Source: Clostridiales bacterium
Lineage (GTDB): Bacteria > Bacillota > Desulfotomaculia > Desulfotomaculales > VENG01
Direction of reading: 5' to 3'
Assembly: GCA_016278505.1 (NCBI GenBank)
Contig: JADQBQ010000032.1
Span: 1-64,000 of the forward strand
Length of the DNA: 64,000 bases
Shown here: piece by piece, positions 8,606 to 18,845 of the stretch
Numbering within the stretch: position 1 is the stretch's first letter
How the letters are laid out: every line of letters begins with the position of its first letter
Notes under the pieces: generated by a model
The model's database searches: none
Told to the model about the DNA's origin: nothing
What the model saw: the letters and a program-made list of their open reading frames with translations, nothing else
Position numbers and translations under genes: made by a program

Positions 8606-8825
8606 GTTATGCCGGGGCATAGCAAGCCCACGGCACACGTATTCTATATTCGCACTATGCCTTGCAAGCCACCCGGCACCTTTTGTCCCGCTGGTTACCC
8701 ATCGGTTTTGAAGTACCTTTAACGGTCGTGGCCCGACCGGGGAGCATCCGCCGAAAAATTCGATAAAACTCCCTCCTCGTCACCCGGCACTCAATTGTGC
8801 CGGATCTGGCGCTTGGAATTTAGTT
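8606..8825 (-). ncRNA. glmS: glmS ribozyme riboswitch
   Basis: The minus strand carries the conserved core in order: AAGCGCCAGA at 8814-8805, with the expected self-cleavage before G8812; a CCGGCAC...GTGCCGG hairpin; GACGAGGAGGGA; TTTATCGAA; and GGCGGATGCTCCCCGG near 8752-8735. These match the known Firmicute glmS ribozyme, which uses glucosamine-6-phosphate as cofactor to cut its own mRNA. The 3' part folds as GC-rich hairpins and ends in a run of six U (8605-8600), which may also terminate transcription. It lies directly upstream of glmS, as expected. Confidence 0.93.
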
Positions 8826-8894
8826 GTATACGTCCTTTAAGACCCTAAATACTTAACCACCTCCTTTGGTGAGCTGATTATGGCGTGCTAATTC

Positions 8895-10235
8895 CTATTC
8901 AGAACCTACCCTTTTTGCCACCTGTACCAGTTCATCCACCACCGAGCGCAATCGATCCATGTCTCTTGCTTCAGCCATCACACGCACCAGGGACTCTGTA
9001 CCTGATGGGCGCACCAGTATTCGCCCCTGTCCCTGCATTTTCTCTTCCATTTTGCTTATCGCTTCCGCGAGCACGGGACTTTGCATTACCTTTTCTTTAT
9101 CTTCGACACGAACGTTTTCCAACAGCTGAGGCAGTCTTTCCATCTGGGCGGCCAGTTCCGCCAGGGAGCGGCCACTTTCTTTAACTACCTTTAAGAGGTA
9201 TAGGGCTGTTAATATGCCGTCACCGGTGGTGCCGTGCTCCAGGAATATAATATGACCTGATTGTTCTCCACCAAAACAGGCACCTGTACGCACGAGCTCT
9301 TCCAGCACGTAGCGGTCTCCTACCTTTGTTTCTACAATCTTGATGCCGGATTCTTGCATGGCCAGGCGAAGTCCCATATTACTCATTACAGTTACCACCA
9401 ACATGTCTTCCTTAAGCTTACCCTCAGCTTGCAGATGCCGGGCACAGGCAACCATAATACGGTCCCCGTCCACCAGCTGCCCGTTTTGGTCCACGGCAAT
9501 TACGCGGTCAGCATCCCCGTCATGTGCCAGCCCAAGATGAGCACCGTGCTCCAGAACTGCTTTTTGCAGGACCTCAGGATGAGTGGACCCGCACCCTTTG
9601 TTAATGTTTATTCCGTCAGGGCTGCTGAATATAGATACCACTTCAGCCCCCAGTTCACTGAGCACACGGGGAGCCAACTCATAAGCCGCGCCGTTGGCAC
9701 AGTCCACCACTACTTTCATGCCGCTCAAGTCTGTAGCAACCGCCTGCCGCAGGAATTCTACATACCTATCGGCGGCATCCTGCACTATTTCCACACATCC
9801 CACGTCCTCACCGGTGGGAGAGGGAAGATTATCACAGCCCTGCACAACCAATGCTTCAATTTTACTTTCCAATTCATCAGACAACTTATAGCCACTGGGC
9901 CCGAAAAATTTGATCCCGTTATCCTCCACCGGGTTATGCGAGGCAGAAATAACCACGCCACCGGCAGCATCCAAAGCCCTAGTCAGGTAAGCAACGGCTG
10001 GAGTAGGCATAATACCCACTTTTAAAACATTCACACCGGCAGAGCATATACCTGCAATCAACGCCCCCTCGAGCATTGCACCGGAAATACGTGTATCCAT
10101 ACCCACAACCAGGTAGTTTTTGCCGCTTCTTTTGCTTAGGAAAGACGCTGCGGCCTTTCCTAATTGGAGGGCTGTTTGGGGTGTGAGGGTTTTATTGGCT
10201 ATGCCGCGCACTCCGTCTGTGCCGAAAAGTGCCAT
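8895..10235 (-). CDS. glmM: Phosphoglucosamine mutase
   Basis: It converts glucosamine-6-phosphate to glucosamine-1-phosphate, the step after GlmS. The 446 residues are standard. All four mutase motifs are present: the phosphoserine loop ISASHNP near residue 100, the metal loop DGDADR, the sugar loop GGEQSGH, and the phosphate-binding RPSGTES near the C-terminus. The ATG has AGGAGG six bases upstream. It lies between cdaR and the glmS leader, as in many Firmicutes where CdaA, CdaR and GlmM interact to tie c-di-AMP level to wall synthesis. The 173-bp gap to cdaR shows no gene. Confidence 0.97.
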   Translation of the reverse strand: MALFGTDGVRGIANKTLTPQTALQLGKAAASFLSKRSGKNYLVVGMDTRISGAMLEGALIAGICSAGVNVLKVGIMPTPAVAYLTRALDAAGGVVISASHNPVEDNGIKFFGPSGYKLSDELESKIEALVVQGCDNLPSPTGEDVGCVEIVQDAADRYVEFLRQAVATDLSGMKVVVDCANGAAYELAPRVLSELGAEVVSIFSSPDGININKGCGSTHPEVLQKAVLEHGAHLGLAHDGDADRVIAVDQNGQLVDGDRIMVACARHLQAEGKLKEDMLVVTVMSNMGLRLAMQESGIKIVETKVGDRYVLEELVRTGACFGGEQSGHIIFLEHGTTGDGILTALYLLKVVKESGRSLAELAAQMERLPQLLENVRVEDKEKVMQSPVLAEAISKMEEKMQGQGRILVRPSGTESLVRVMAEARDMDRLRSVVDELVQVAKRVGSE

Positions 10236-10408
10236 GGAAATCCTCCTGTGTCAAAAATCGCTCTATTATTACACAAACACTTTCAATTATACCTCTGTTC
10301 GTAACCGGACGTCAATTTGAAACATTCTCCGCCAATAGTAACGCCGGTAATCATCATTCTATGCCGGCGGATCATATAAGGTTAATACAATGAGCAATAA
10401 AAAAAATG

Positions 10409-11368
10409 TTACTCCCCTGATGCCGGTGCGGATTCAACCGCCCCGTTATTTTCACCCGGTACTGTATCCGGCACAATTTCTACCGTCACGTCCACTTCCC
10501 GCGGCTCCACCAAGGCACCCTGCGGATTTATAATCTTTACTTTTTTTGTCACATCCGCTGCTGCTCCGGCAATGTCCACGGAAGCGGTTGTGACATTTTC
10601 CAGACGGTCCAAAAGGTCTTGGCCCCCAGTCACTTTGACCAGATCAGGACTGGCACTTACACTCTCCACGCGGAAACCGGCAGCGGGACTTCCCTGCACT
10701 CTGGCCTTCACTCCCACTGTACCCGCAGGCAGGGACTCTACCGGTATGGTTACCTTTACTGTGTCCGGATGCAGTTTCACACCCTCAACTCCGGTACTCA
10801 CCGGGCGCACCTGCACAATTCCTGTAGGTGTACCCCTTATGTCCACTGTCACTGCCACCCTTTCTATCTCTTGTAATACCTGACTGGGCCCGCGGGCCTC
10901 TACCACCGGGGGAGTAACTACCGGTTCCAAACGTTGATACCCCTGGGCAGGTGACCCCAAAATGTTTACCGTTACCGGTACTGCTTTCTGTATTATCCTA
11001 TCCAGAGACAATGTAACCCTTTGCGGACTAACCCGAATTACTTCCACCCCTGTAGGGCCGTTAACCCGTACCGGAAAACTATGTGTTCCCTTTTCAGCTC
11101 CCGCCAGGTTAACCCGGGCCTCAAATTCACCGGCATCTACGAGGGCCAACCGCCCCTTTGAGCTTTTATAATATACCGTTACTGAAGAGGGTATCTCCTG
11201 AATAACCATTCCGGCAGGGAGCCCCTGCTGCTGAAGGTCAACCCGGGCGGCACGTTCCAAAATGGGGTTTCTTTGATGGGTAACATAAACCCACAGTACT
11301 ATCGCCAGAAATAAAGCCAAGAGGCGAAAGGCAGTGGATTCCCGCCATTTAAAAGTCAACTTTTTCAC
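10409..11368 (-). CDS. cdaR: YbbR-domain regulator of diadenylate cyclase
   Basis: It is a membrane-anchored extracytoplasmic protein that regulates CdaA in other Firmicutes. One N-terminal membrane segment (residues ~12-30, FRLLALFLAIVLWVYV) is followed by several YbbR repeats with the recurring pattern V.V...G.P..G. It overlaps the end of cdaA by four bases, so the two are translationally coupled. The first possible start is GTG 11368, but GGAGG lies only three bases from it. TTG at 11359 is better spaced (eight bases) and may be the real start. The acidic, low-complexity C-terminus is unremarkable. Confidence 0.9.
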   Translation of the reverse strand: MKKLTFKWRESTAFRLLALFLAIVLWVYVTHQRNPILERAARVDLQQQGLPAGMVIQEIPSSVTVYYKSSKGRLALVDAGEFEARVNLAGAEKGTHSFPVRVNGPTGVEVIRVSPQRVTLSLDRIIQKAVPVTVNILGSPAQGYQRLEPVVTPPVVEARGPSQVLQEIERVAVTVDIRGTPTGIVQVRPVSTGVEGVKLHPDTVKVTIPVESLPAGTVGVKARVQGSPAAGFRVESVSASPDLVKVTGGQDLLDRLENVTTASVDIAGAAADVTKKVKIINPQGALVEPREVDVTVEIVPDTVPGENNGAVESAPASGE

Positions 11369-12192
11369 CTCCGGTGCAGGAAAGAAGGAAAATTATTGCC
11401 GGTCTTGGGCTGCAGCGACAGGGAAAGTCTTTCTCGCAGCAAATCTTCAGTAAGCCCCCTGGTTAAAATCCCCTCAACGGCCAGGGATGTTAATCCAGTT
11501 TCTTCCGACACAATCACCGCCAGGGCATCTGACTGCTCCGTAATTCCCACCGCAGCTCGGTGCCTGGTTCCCAGGCTGCGGGCCAACCGCGAACTACTGG
11601 AAAGCGGCAAAACACAGCCTGCCGCAGCTATGCGATCTCCGCGTATGATGGCCGCACCGTCATGGAGTGGGGTTTTCTCAACAAAAATATTGGTAAGTAA
11701 TTCGGCGGACAGTATAGCATCTATTTGCACTCCTGCATCTATATATTCCTCTAAACCGGTGTTCCTTTCCAAAACAATAAGCGCCCCGGTTCTGGTTTGG
11801 GCTAATTCCTGCACGGATTTTACCACTTCTTCAATTACATCGGTCCGGTCGTCTTCAGCCATCAGTGTAAGGGGGCGGGCCAGAAATCTGCCTCCCCCTA
11901 TTTTTTCCAGTGCCCTACGCAGCTCGGGCTGAAAAACTATGGGCAGAGCCACCACCAGTGCTGTCATGGTTTGCCGCAATAACCAGTGCACCGTTTCCAG
12001 CCCCAGCCAGTCACTGGCCGCAGTGGCTACAAGCAGCACTACCAGCCCTTTTAAAAGCTGCACCGCCCTGGTACCTTTTATCAACATAATCAGCCTGTAC
12101 AATACAAAGGCCACAATAATAATGTCAAATACACTGATGATAATATTTAACGGAGAAAAATTATATAAATTTAAATACTTTACGAAGTCCAA
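11365..12192 (-). CDS. cdaA: Membrane diadenylate cyclase CdaA
   Basis: It makes cyclic di-AMP from two ATP at the membrane. Three hydrophobic segments lie within the first ~95 residues and are followed by the DAC domain. The domain carries the two signature motifs, LHDGAAI and GTRHRAA, which bind metal and ATP. The 275 residues are normal. The start is TTG 12192, with a GGTGG-like site. The order cdaA-cdaR-glmM-glmS is conserved in Firmicutes and couples osmotic and potassium signalling to wall precursor supply. Confidence 0.95.
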   Translation of the reverse strand: MDFVKYLNLYNFSPLNIIISVFDIIIVAFVLYRLIMLIKGTRAVQLLKGLVVLLVATAASDWLGLETVHWLLRQTMTALVVALPIVFQPELRRALEKIGGGRFLARPLTLMAEDDRTDVIEEVVKSVQELAQTRTGALIVLERNTGLEEYIDAGVQIDAILSAELLTNIFVEKTPLHDGAAIIRGDRIAAAGCVLPLSSSSRLARSLGTRHRAAVGITEQSDALAVIVSEETGLTSLAVEGILTRGLTEDLLRERLSLSLQPKTGNNFPSFLHRR

Positions 12193-12285
12193 TACACCAC
12201 CACCCGGAAACCTAATTCCATTAGAATAAACTTGTCTCCTTCATCATTATCCCCCAGTGTTTAAGCCAGGTCAAGCTGGCCCTTA

Positions 12286-12315
12286 AAATAAAAATAACCG
12301 GCCTTTAAAGGCCGG
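12286..12315 (-). terminator. Leftward terminator after the 88-residue gene
   Basis: The palindrome CCGGCCTTTAAAGGCCGG (12298-12315) is followed on the minus strand by TTATTTTTATTTT. It separates the small upstream gene from cdaA. Confidence 0.8.
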
Positions 12316-12334
12316 CTTTCTCGTTGATGGATAT

Positions 12335-12601
12335 TTATACATTGGCATATCCAGATGCATGTTTCAATTTACTTTTGTCATAAAAACCTTTAGACAAAGT
12401 AACCAAAAAGCTGTTTCCTTTTTTACAACAGCCTACATCCCAACCGTCTCTCATGGCCAGGCGGGCCACTTTCTCCGCTGAAGCTGCACGGTTAATATTC
12501 CTTATAATTACTGTTCCTCCGCTCACCTGTTCCAATTCCCTGCTCACTGCACGCTCAAGATCACGTGTGGAAAGGTTAATTGCATTTAAAGTCTTGCGCA
12601 C
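12335..12601 (-). CDS. Uncharacterised 88-residue protein
   Basis: I do not recognise the family with confidence. The sequence is a compact alpha/beta type: SGGTVIIRNINRA, then AEKVARLAMRDGWDVGCCKKG, then a strand NSFLVTLSK. This layout recalls TusA/SirA-like folds, but the CxxP signature of sulfurtransferases is absent, and the Cys pair sits in 'DVGCCKKG' instead. The GTG start has an AGGGGA site. It stands alone, with its own terminator downstream and no coding sequence within about 230 bp upstream. Confidence 0.65.
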   Translation of the reverse strand: MRKTLNAINLSTRDLERAVSRELEQVSGGTVIIRNINRAASAEKVARLAMRDGWDVGCCKKGNSFLVTLSKGFYDKSKLKHASGYANV

Positions 12602-12833
12602 CCTATGGATCCCCTTCCATTGTTATCAATGTTATAATAATATTTTTCTCTCTCTACTTGTAACTATATATACTTTTTCAACAAATTATGTCATAGTCCT
12701 GCCAAAGATATTTAATTTTTAAAAGTCTATATTTTCTGTATTTTTAGAAATAATAGACAGATCCCAGGGTGCGCACATTTGTTTATTTTACCAAATTCGA
12801 CTTTAATCTACATTTGATGAGCTAAAAATTGCT

Positions 12834-14447
12834 TTATACATCTGCTGGTGCTGCCGTGGAGGACATTGAATTCTTATTTTTAGATTCTTCATGTTGTAAA
12901 AGACCATAGGTTATACTATCCACCAGTGCCTGCCAGCTGGCTTCAATGATGTTGGGGCTTACTCCTATAGTTCCCCAGTTTTTCTTGCCGTCGGTGGTTT
13001 CCACCAACACTCTGACCATGGAGCCGGTACCATCCTTTCCTTCCAGGACCCGCACCTTATAATCGGCAAGATGCATTTCCTTGATGGCCGGGAAAAAGTC
13101 ATTTAACGCCTTGCGCAGGGCATTATCCAGCGCGTTTACCGGTCCGTTGCCTTCGGCAGCGGTATGCACCTCATGGTCCCCCACCGTCATCTTGATCACT
13201 GCCTCGGAACGTACCTGCCCGTCATCCCGCATTTCAATCATGATGCGCAGGTTATTTAGCTCAAATGGTTCCTGGTAGTCGTGATAGGCCTTGCGAATGC
13301 GTAAGGCGAAGGAACCCTCAGCACCCTCAAACTGGTAACCGCGATGTTCCATTTCCTTCAGCTCTTCCAATACCTGTCGCTCTTCTCTGCCTGTATTCCG
13401 GACATCAAGGTTAAGCTCTCTATATTTATATAATAAATTACTCATGCCACTTAATTCTGATACCAGTACCCGCCTGTTGTTGCCTACCAATTCCGGCTCA
13501 ATATGCTCGTAAGTGCGCGGATTCTTTTGCAGTGCGCTGACATGCACCCCGCCTTTATGGGCAAAGGCACTGGATCCCACGTAAGGCTGGCTGCTTGCCG
13601 GACTCATGTTGGCCAGTTCGCTCACAAAACGGGATAGCTCGGTTATTCTATTTACATTGGCACCGGGTAAGGTTTCCATACCACACTTATAACATAGGTT
13701 GGGGATCAATGAACACAAATTGGCATTACCACAGCGCTCACCGTACCCATTCACTGTACCCTGCACCTGAAAACAGCCGGCCTGAACAGCGGCCAGGGAA
13801 TTGGCCACGGCCAATTCGGAATCGTTGTGGCAGTGTATTCCCAGCGGCACCTGTATGCGTTCCCGTACCAAGCTTACAATGTTACTGATTTCCCAGGGCA
13901 TGGACCCGCCATTAGTATCACAAAGGATTATCCTGGATGCACCGCCCTTTACAGCTGCATCCAAAGTGGCCAAGGCATATTCGGGATTTGCTTTATAGCC
14001 GTCAAAGAAATGCTCAGCATCATAAAAGGCCGTTAACCCCTTACTTATCAGGTAAGCAAGTGAATCTTGAATCATATTTAAATTTTCGTCCAGAGTGGTT
14101 TCGAGAGCCCGCTCCACGTGGAAATCCCAGCTCTTGCCAAATATAGCAACTGTACTAACAGCCGACTCCACCAGGCATTTCATATTGTGGTCTTCTTCCG
14201 GCGTAATCCCAGGCTTGCGGGTACTGCTGAAAGCAGTTAGAACCGTATTGTTAAAGTATATATTTTTGGCCCGCTTAAAGAAAGCCAGGTCTTTGGGATT
14301 GGAGCCCGGCCAACCGCCTTCAACGTAATGAAAACCCATTTGATCCAGCCGCTGCACTATTTTTAACTTGTCTTCCAGAGAGAAGGTTATACCCTCTCCC
14401 TGAGCGCCGTCGCGTAGAGTTGTGTCATACAATTCTATTGATCTCAT
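12834..14447 (-). CDS. cimA: (R)-citramalate synthase
   Basis: It condenses pyruvate and acetyl-CoA to citramalate, giving a threonine-independent route to 2-oxobutyrate and isoleucine. The N-terminal HMGL-like TIM barrel starts ELYDTTLRDGAQ and contains the metal-binding HCHND. The C-terminal ~150 residues form the LeuA allosteric domain (GNGPVNALDNALRKAL). Length (537) and the sequence GGWPGSNPKD favour the CimA/LeuA2 family over isopropylmalate synthase, and a true leuA sits upstream. It begins next to the leuB stop and is the last gene of the operon. No threonine deaminase is in the window, so isoleucine probably depends on this enzyme. Confidence 0.92.
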   Translation of the reverse strand: MRSIELYDTTLRDGAQGEGITFSLEDKLKIVQRLDQMGFHYVEGGWPGSNPKDLAFFKRAKNIYFNNTVLTAFSSTRKPGITPEEDHNMKCLVESAVSTVAIFGKSWDFHVERALETTLDENLNMIQDSLAYLISKGLTAFYDAEHFFDGYKANPEYALATLDAAVKGGASRIILCDTNGGSMPWEISNIVSLVRERIQVPLGIHCHNDSELAVANSLAAVQAGCFQVQGTVNGYGERCGNANLCSLIPNLCYKCGMETLPGANVNRITELSRFVSELANMSPASSQPYVGSSAFAHKGGVHVSALQKNPRTYEHIEPELVGNNRRVLVSELSGMSNLLYKYRELNLDVRNTGREERQVLEELKEMEHRGYQFEGAEGSFALRIRKAYHDYQEPFELNNLRIMIEMRDDGQVRSEAVIKMTVGDHEVHTAAEGNGPVNALDNALRKALNDFFPAIKEMHLADYKVRVLEGKDGTGSMVRVLVETTDGKKNWGTIGVSPNIIEASWQALVDSITYGLLQHEESKNKNSMSSTAAPADV

Positions 14448-15536
14448 TTAACTCCCCCCGGTAGAAACACCAAGGTTTTCGACTATTAGATCTCCCATTT
14501 GGGAGGTATTTAACTGCACTTTACCATCTTCCATGATATCGGCGGTACGGTAACCGGAATCCAATGCCCTGGTAACCGCTTTTTCCAAGGCATCGGCCGC
14601 GTTATCCTCGCCAAAACCGTAGCGCAGCATCATGCTCACCGACAAAATGGTGGCAATGGGATTGGCCTTCCCCTGCCCGGCTATATCCGGTGCCGAGCCA
14701 TGAATAGGCTCGTATAACCCGGTTTTTCCTCCCAGGCTGGCTGAAGGGAGCATGCCTATGGAGCCGGTAAGCTGCGCCGCCTGGTCGCTGAGGATATCAC
14801 CAAACATATTCTCTGTTACCAACACATCAAACTGCTTGGGATTACGCACCAACTGCATGGCACAGTTATCCACCAGCATATGCTTTAATTCCACGTCCGG
14901 GTACTCATTGGCTAAGGACTCCACAATCTCGCGCCAAAACCGGGAACTCTCCAAAACATTGGCTTTATCCACCGAGGTTAACTGCTTACCTCTGCGGCGC
15001 GCCATGTCAAAACCTATACGTACCACCCGTTCTACTTCTTCCGTGGTGTATTCCAAGGTTTCCACTACCCGCCGGCCCCCGCCGGGCAAGTCTTCCCTTT
15101 GCTTGGAGCCAAAGTATAGGCCCCCGGTTAGCTCCCGCACCACCATGATATCCAGACCTTCCACAACTTCCCGCTTCAAGGTGCTGGCACCGGCCAAGGA
15201 TGTAAAAACTTGTGCCGGGCGCAAGTTGGCATATACCTGCAGTTCTTTTCGCAGCGGGAGTAGCGCCCCCGCTTCCGGGCGCAGGTGCACAGGAAGTTTA
15301 TCCCACTTAGGGCCGCCTACGGCCCCCAGCAGAACGGCATCGCTCTCCAGGCATAAGTCCAGTGTAGATGAAGGGAGTGGCGTTCCGGTCTCATCGTAAG
15401 CACAGCCGCCAATGAGGGCTTCAGAAATCTCAAACTGCAGATGGTACTTTTTACCCAGGGACATTAGTACTTTTAATGCTTCTGCCATTATCTCGGGACC
15501 TACTCCGTCTCCGGGTAATACCGCCAGTTTAAACAT
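14448..15536 (-). CDS. leuB: 3-isopropylmalate dehydrogenase
   Basis: It oxidises and decarboxylates 3-isopropylmalate with NAD in leucine synthesis, and probably also handles the citramalate-derived intermediate. It begins [13 protein letters not shown] and carries the substrate segment LRPAQVF, the metal-binding NMFGDILSD and the cofactor motif GSAPDIAG. The length of 362 is typical. The start overlaps the end of leuD by eight bases, and the stop touches cimA, showing tight coupling. Confidence 0.96.
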   Translation of the reverse strand: MFKLAVLPGDGVGPEIMAEALKVLMSLGKKYHLQFEISEALIGGCAYDETGTPLPSSTLDLCLESDAVLLGAVGGPKWDKLPVHLRPEAGALLPLRKELQVYANLRPAQVFTSLAGASTLKREVVEGLDIMVVRELTGGLYFGSKQREDLPGGGRRVVETLEYTTEEVERVVRIGFDMARRRGKQLTSVDKANVLESSRFWREIVESLANEYPDVELKHMLVDNCAMQLVRNPKQFDVLVTENMFGDILSDQAAQLTGSIGMLPSASLGGKTGLYEPIHGSAPDIAGQGKANPIATILSVSMMLRYGFGEDNAADALEKAVTRALDSGYRTADIMEDGKVQLNTSQMGDLIVENLGVSTGGS

Positions 15537-16029
15537 CTGTTTTCACCCTTTTCGCTACATAGTTTATTAGTCCACCCGCAGAGATAATATCCTGCATAAA
15601 AGAAGGAATCGGAGTGGCTTGATATTCTTCGTCCTTGGTATAATTTACTATTTTGCCCGTTTCCATATCCACTGAGATTTGGTCCCCGTCGCTGATAGAT
15701 TCTGCAGCCTGGGGGGACTCAAAGATGGGCAGTCCTATATTAAAAGCATTGCGGTAAAAAATACGGGCAAAGGTTTTGGCGATCACACAGCTCACTCCGG
15801 CAGCCTTGATAGCTATGGGAGCATGCTCCCTGGAACTGCCACAGCCAAAATTTTTATCCGCCACAATAATATCCCCGGCCTCTACTTTAGCGGGGAACCC
15901 AGGATCCGCATCTTCCATACAGTGGTTAGCCAGCTCGGCAGGATCGGAAGTGTTTAGATAACGGGCAGGTATAATGGCATCGGTATCTACATCAGAGCCA
16001 AACTTCCACGTTTTACCTTTAAGTTCCAT
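15529..16029 (-). CDS. leuD: Isopropylmalate isomerase small subunit
   Basis: It is the swivelling-domain partner of LeuC, for 2- to 3-isopropylmalate conversion. Motifs [13 protein letters not shown] and [12 protein letters not shown] are intact. At 166 residues it is the short bacterial/archaeal-type form rather than the ~200-residue E. coli type. The start overlaps the leuC stop by one base. Confidence 0.95.
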   Translation of the reverse strand: MELKGKTWKFGSDVDTDAIIPARYLNTSDPAELANHCMEDADPGFPAKVEAGDIIVADKNFGCGSSREHAPIAIKAAGVSCVIAKTFARIFYRNAFNIGLPIFESPQAAESISDGDQISVDMETGKIVNYTKDEEYQATPIPSFMQDIISAGGLINYVAKRVKTDV

Positions 16030-17291
16030 TATTCCACCTCCCGGGGATGGGCTATGCGACCCAGAATCGCAGACGCAGCTGCAACTGCCGGGTTGGCCAA
16101 ATATACTTCGCTTTCCGGGTGACCCATGCGTCCTACGAAATTGCGGTTGGTGGTGGCCACCGCCCGCTCTCCTGCCGCCAGTATACCCATATGGCCTCCC
16201 AGACAGGGACCGCAGGTAGGTGTGCTGAACGCAGCCCCGGCGGCTATGAAAGTTTCCACCAGTCCTTCTTTAATAGCCTGCCGGTAGATATCCTGGGTAC
16301 CCGGGATCACCAGCAGCCGTACATTGGAGTTTACGGCACGGTTTTTCAAGATCGCCGCTGCCTCGCGCAGGTCAGACATACGCCCGTTGGTGCAAGAACC
16401 AATGACAGCCTGATCAATGGTGGTGTTAGCAACTTCTTCCACCGGTTTTACATTTTCAGGCAGGTGGGGCAGTGCTACCTGGGGTGAAAGGGATGAAACA
16501 TCGATATCGTAAACCTGGGCATATTTTGCTCCCGGGTCACTGCTTTCAAAGTGGTACCCTCTCTTGGCCCGGCCCTGCACATAATCCCAGGTGGTAGTGT
16601 CAGGCGCTATGATGCCATTTTTGGCCCCGGCCTCCACGGCCATGTTAGCCATGCTAAATCTACTGTCCATACTTAAATTCTCAATGGCCGGCCCGCAAAA
16701 TTCCATAGCCTGATAAAGGGCCCCATCCACTCCGATCATACCGATGGTATGCAGAATGAGGTCTTTACCGCTAACCCACTGGGGTAGTTCTCCTGTATAA
16801 ATAAATTTAAGTGACTCGGGCACTTTTAGCCAGGTTTCCCCGAGCGCCATGGCTGCCGCGAGGTCAGTGCTGCCAACACCGGTGGAAAAGGCCCCCAGTG
16901 CCCCGTAAGTACAGGTGTGGCTGTCGGCACCGATGACCAGATCCCCGGGTACAACAAGTCCCTGTTCGGGCAGCAGGCAATGTTCAATACCCATCTTCCC
17001 CACTTCAAAAAAGTTGGTAAGAGAGTGCTTGCGGGCAAACTCCCGCAGCATTTTAGCCTGCTCCGCCGATTGGATATCCTTATTGGGAACAAAATGGTCC
17101 GGGACGAATATTACCCGGTTTTTGTCCCAAACTGTTTCCACATCTAGCCTGGCAAACTCTCTAATGGCAACCGGGGCAGTTATGTCATTACCCAGGGCCA
17201 CGTCGACCTTCACATTGATCAGTTCACCGGGCTCCACGAATTCGCGCCCGGCATGGGCAGCCAATATCTTTTCCGTAATTGTCATGGCCAT
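16029..17291 (-). CDS. leuC: Isopropylmalate isomerase large subunit
   Basis: It is the aconitase-type [4Fe-4S] dehydratase acting with LeuD. Cluster ligands are visible in [11 protein letters not shown] and CGPCLGG. The length of ~420 matches the shorter LeuC2 form that pairs with short LeuD. Start ATG 17291 ([15 protein letters not shown]) is preferred: GGAGG lies nine bases upstream, whereas the GTG at 17297 is only three bases from it. It likely also isomerises citramalate, since cimA shares the operon. Confidence 0.95.
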   Translation of the reverse strand: MAMTITEKILAAHAGREFVEPGELINVKVDVALGNDITAPVAIREFARLDVETVWDKNRVIFVPDHFVPNKDIQSAEQAKMLREFARKHSLTNFFEVGKMGIEHCLLPEQGLVVPGDLVIGADSHTCTYGALGAFSTGVGSTDLAAAMALGETWLKVPESLKFIYTGELPQWVSGKDLILHTIGMIGVDGALYQAMEFCGPAIENLSMDSRFSMANMAVEAGAKNGIIAPDTTTWDYVQGRAKRGYHFESSDPGAKYAQVYDIDVSSLSPQVALPHLPENVKPVEEVANTTIDQAVIGSCTNGRMSDLREAAAILKNRAVNSNVRLLVIPGTQDIYRQAIKEGLVETFIAAGAAFSTPTCGPCLGGHMGILAAGERAVATTNRNFVGRMGHPESEVYLANPAVAAASAILGRIAHPREVE

Positions 17292-17297
17292 ATCCAC

Positions 17298-18827
17298 TCA
17301 CCTCCGCCCGTTATTTTTTTCGTAGATCATTTTATTTACCGCGCTTACATAGCCCCGGGCACTGGCTTCCAGTATATCTGTACTCACGCCGCGCCCGCTG
17401 TAGATCCTTTTACCGTCCGCCGTGATCTTCAGGTTTACGTCGCCAATGGCATCCTTACCTGAAGTTACTGCGTTAATCCCCCAGCTCACCAGGCGGCAGC
17501 TGATTCCGGTGATTTTATCCACCGTCTTGCAGATAGCATCCACAGGACCGTTTCCACAGGAAGCCTCTTCAATCACTTCGTCACAGTGACGCAGTCCGAT
17601 GGTGGCTGTGGGGACAACTGTGCTGCCGCTGCTTATATGCAGGTAAGTTAACTCGTAGGTGGCAGGCACACTGAGAATCTCTTCTTCTATGATGGCCTCC
17701 AGGTCATGGTCGGTTATTTCCTTTTTCTTGTCGGCCATATCTTTAAAGCGTGTAAATGCCTTGTTTAAATCTTCGCCGTCAAGCACATAACCCAGCTGGG
17801 CCAGGCGGTCTTTGAAAGCGTGCCTGCCGCTGTGCTTACCCAGTACTATGTTGCCGTAGGTAATACCTACCATGACCGGATTCATGATTTCATATGTGGT
17901 ACGTTCTTTTAATACTCCGTCCTGGTGAATACCTGATTCATGGGCAAAGGCATTTTTACCCACGATAGCTTTATTGGGCTGCACAGCCATACCGGTCATA
18001 TTGCTGACCAACTTACTGGTGCGGTATATTTCCTTGGTATTCACCCTGGTACCCAGGTGGTAAAAATCCCGGCGGGTACGCAGAGACATAATCACCTCTT
18101 CCAGGGAAGCATTGCCGGCCCGCTCACCAATGCCGTTCACTGCGCCTTCCACTTGCCGTGCGCCTTCGGCCACTGCGGCAAGTGAATTGGCCACAGCCAA
18201 CCCCAGGTCATCATGACAGTGAACACTGACAATTGCTTTTTCAATCCCTTTTACCTGCTGACGGATAGTGCGAATAAATTTCCCCCACTCTTGCGGCGTG
18301 GCATAGCCTACGGTGTCCGGAATGTTAATGGTAGTAGCTCCTGCGGCTATAGCCGCTTCCAACACCTGGCACAGAAAACCCATGTCACTGCGGGAAGCAT
18401 CTTCGGCGGAAAACTCCACATCGTCCGTGTATTTACAGGCATGTTTTACACCATCTACTGCTGCCTGTATCACCTGTTCCCTGGTCATACGGAGCTTGTG
18501 CTGCATATGAATGTCCGAGGTGGCAATAAAGGTATGAATACGGGCCTGGTCGGCGTATTGCACGGCCTCCCATGCCCGGTCAATATCAGCGAAATTAGTG
18601 CGGGCCAGCCCGGCCACTGCCACACCCCTTACTTCCCGGGCAATGGTTTGCACCGCCTGAAAGTCACCCTGGGAAGTTACGGGGAAACCGGCCTCAATAA
18701 CATCCACACCCAACCTGGCCAGCTGTTTGGCTATCTCCAGTTTTTCATCAACATTAAGACTCACTCCCGGAGATTGTTCCCCGTCCCTCAAGGTAGTGTC
18801 AAAAATGAAAACCTGATCTCCACTCAT
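17298..18827 (-). CDS. leuA: 2-isopropylmalate synthase
   Basis: It condenses 2-oxoisovalerate and acetyl-CoA, the first committed leucine step. The barrel motif [13 protein letters not shown], the metal-binding VHCHDDLG and the NGIGERAGN segment are present, and the C-terminal allosteric domain ([13 protein letters not shown]) provides leucine feedback. The length of 509 fits the short bacterial class. GGGGGG lies six bases from the ATG. The stop codon adjoins the leuC ribosome site. Confidence 0.96.
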   Translation of the reverse strand: MSGDQVFIFDTTLRDGEQSPGVSLNVDEKLEIAKQLARLGVDVIEAGFPVTSQGDFQAVQTIAREVRGVAVAGLARTNFADIDRAWEAVQYADQARIHTFIATSDIHMQHKLRMTREQVIQAAVDGVKHACKYTDDVEFSAEDASRSDMGFLCQVLEAAIAAGATTINIPDTVGYATPQEWGKFIRTIRQQVKGIEKAIVSVHCHDDLGLAVANSLAAVAEGARQVEGAVNGIGERAGNASLEEVIMSLRTRRDFYHLGTRVNTKEIYRTSKLVSNMTGMAVQPNKAIVGKNAFAHESGIHQDGVLKERTTYEIMNPVMVGITYGNIVLGKHSGRHAFKDRLAQLGYVLDGEDLNKAFTRFKDMADKKKEITDHDLEAIIEEEILSVPATYELTYLHISSGSTVVPTATIGLRHCDEVIEEASCGNGPVDAICKTVDKITGISCRLVSWGINAVTSGKDAIGDVNLKITADGKRIYSGRGVSTDILEASARGYVSAVNKMIYEKNNGRR

Positions 18828-18845
18828 TTTATTCCCCCCTATTTA

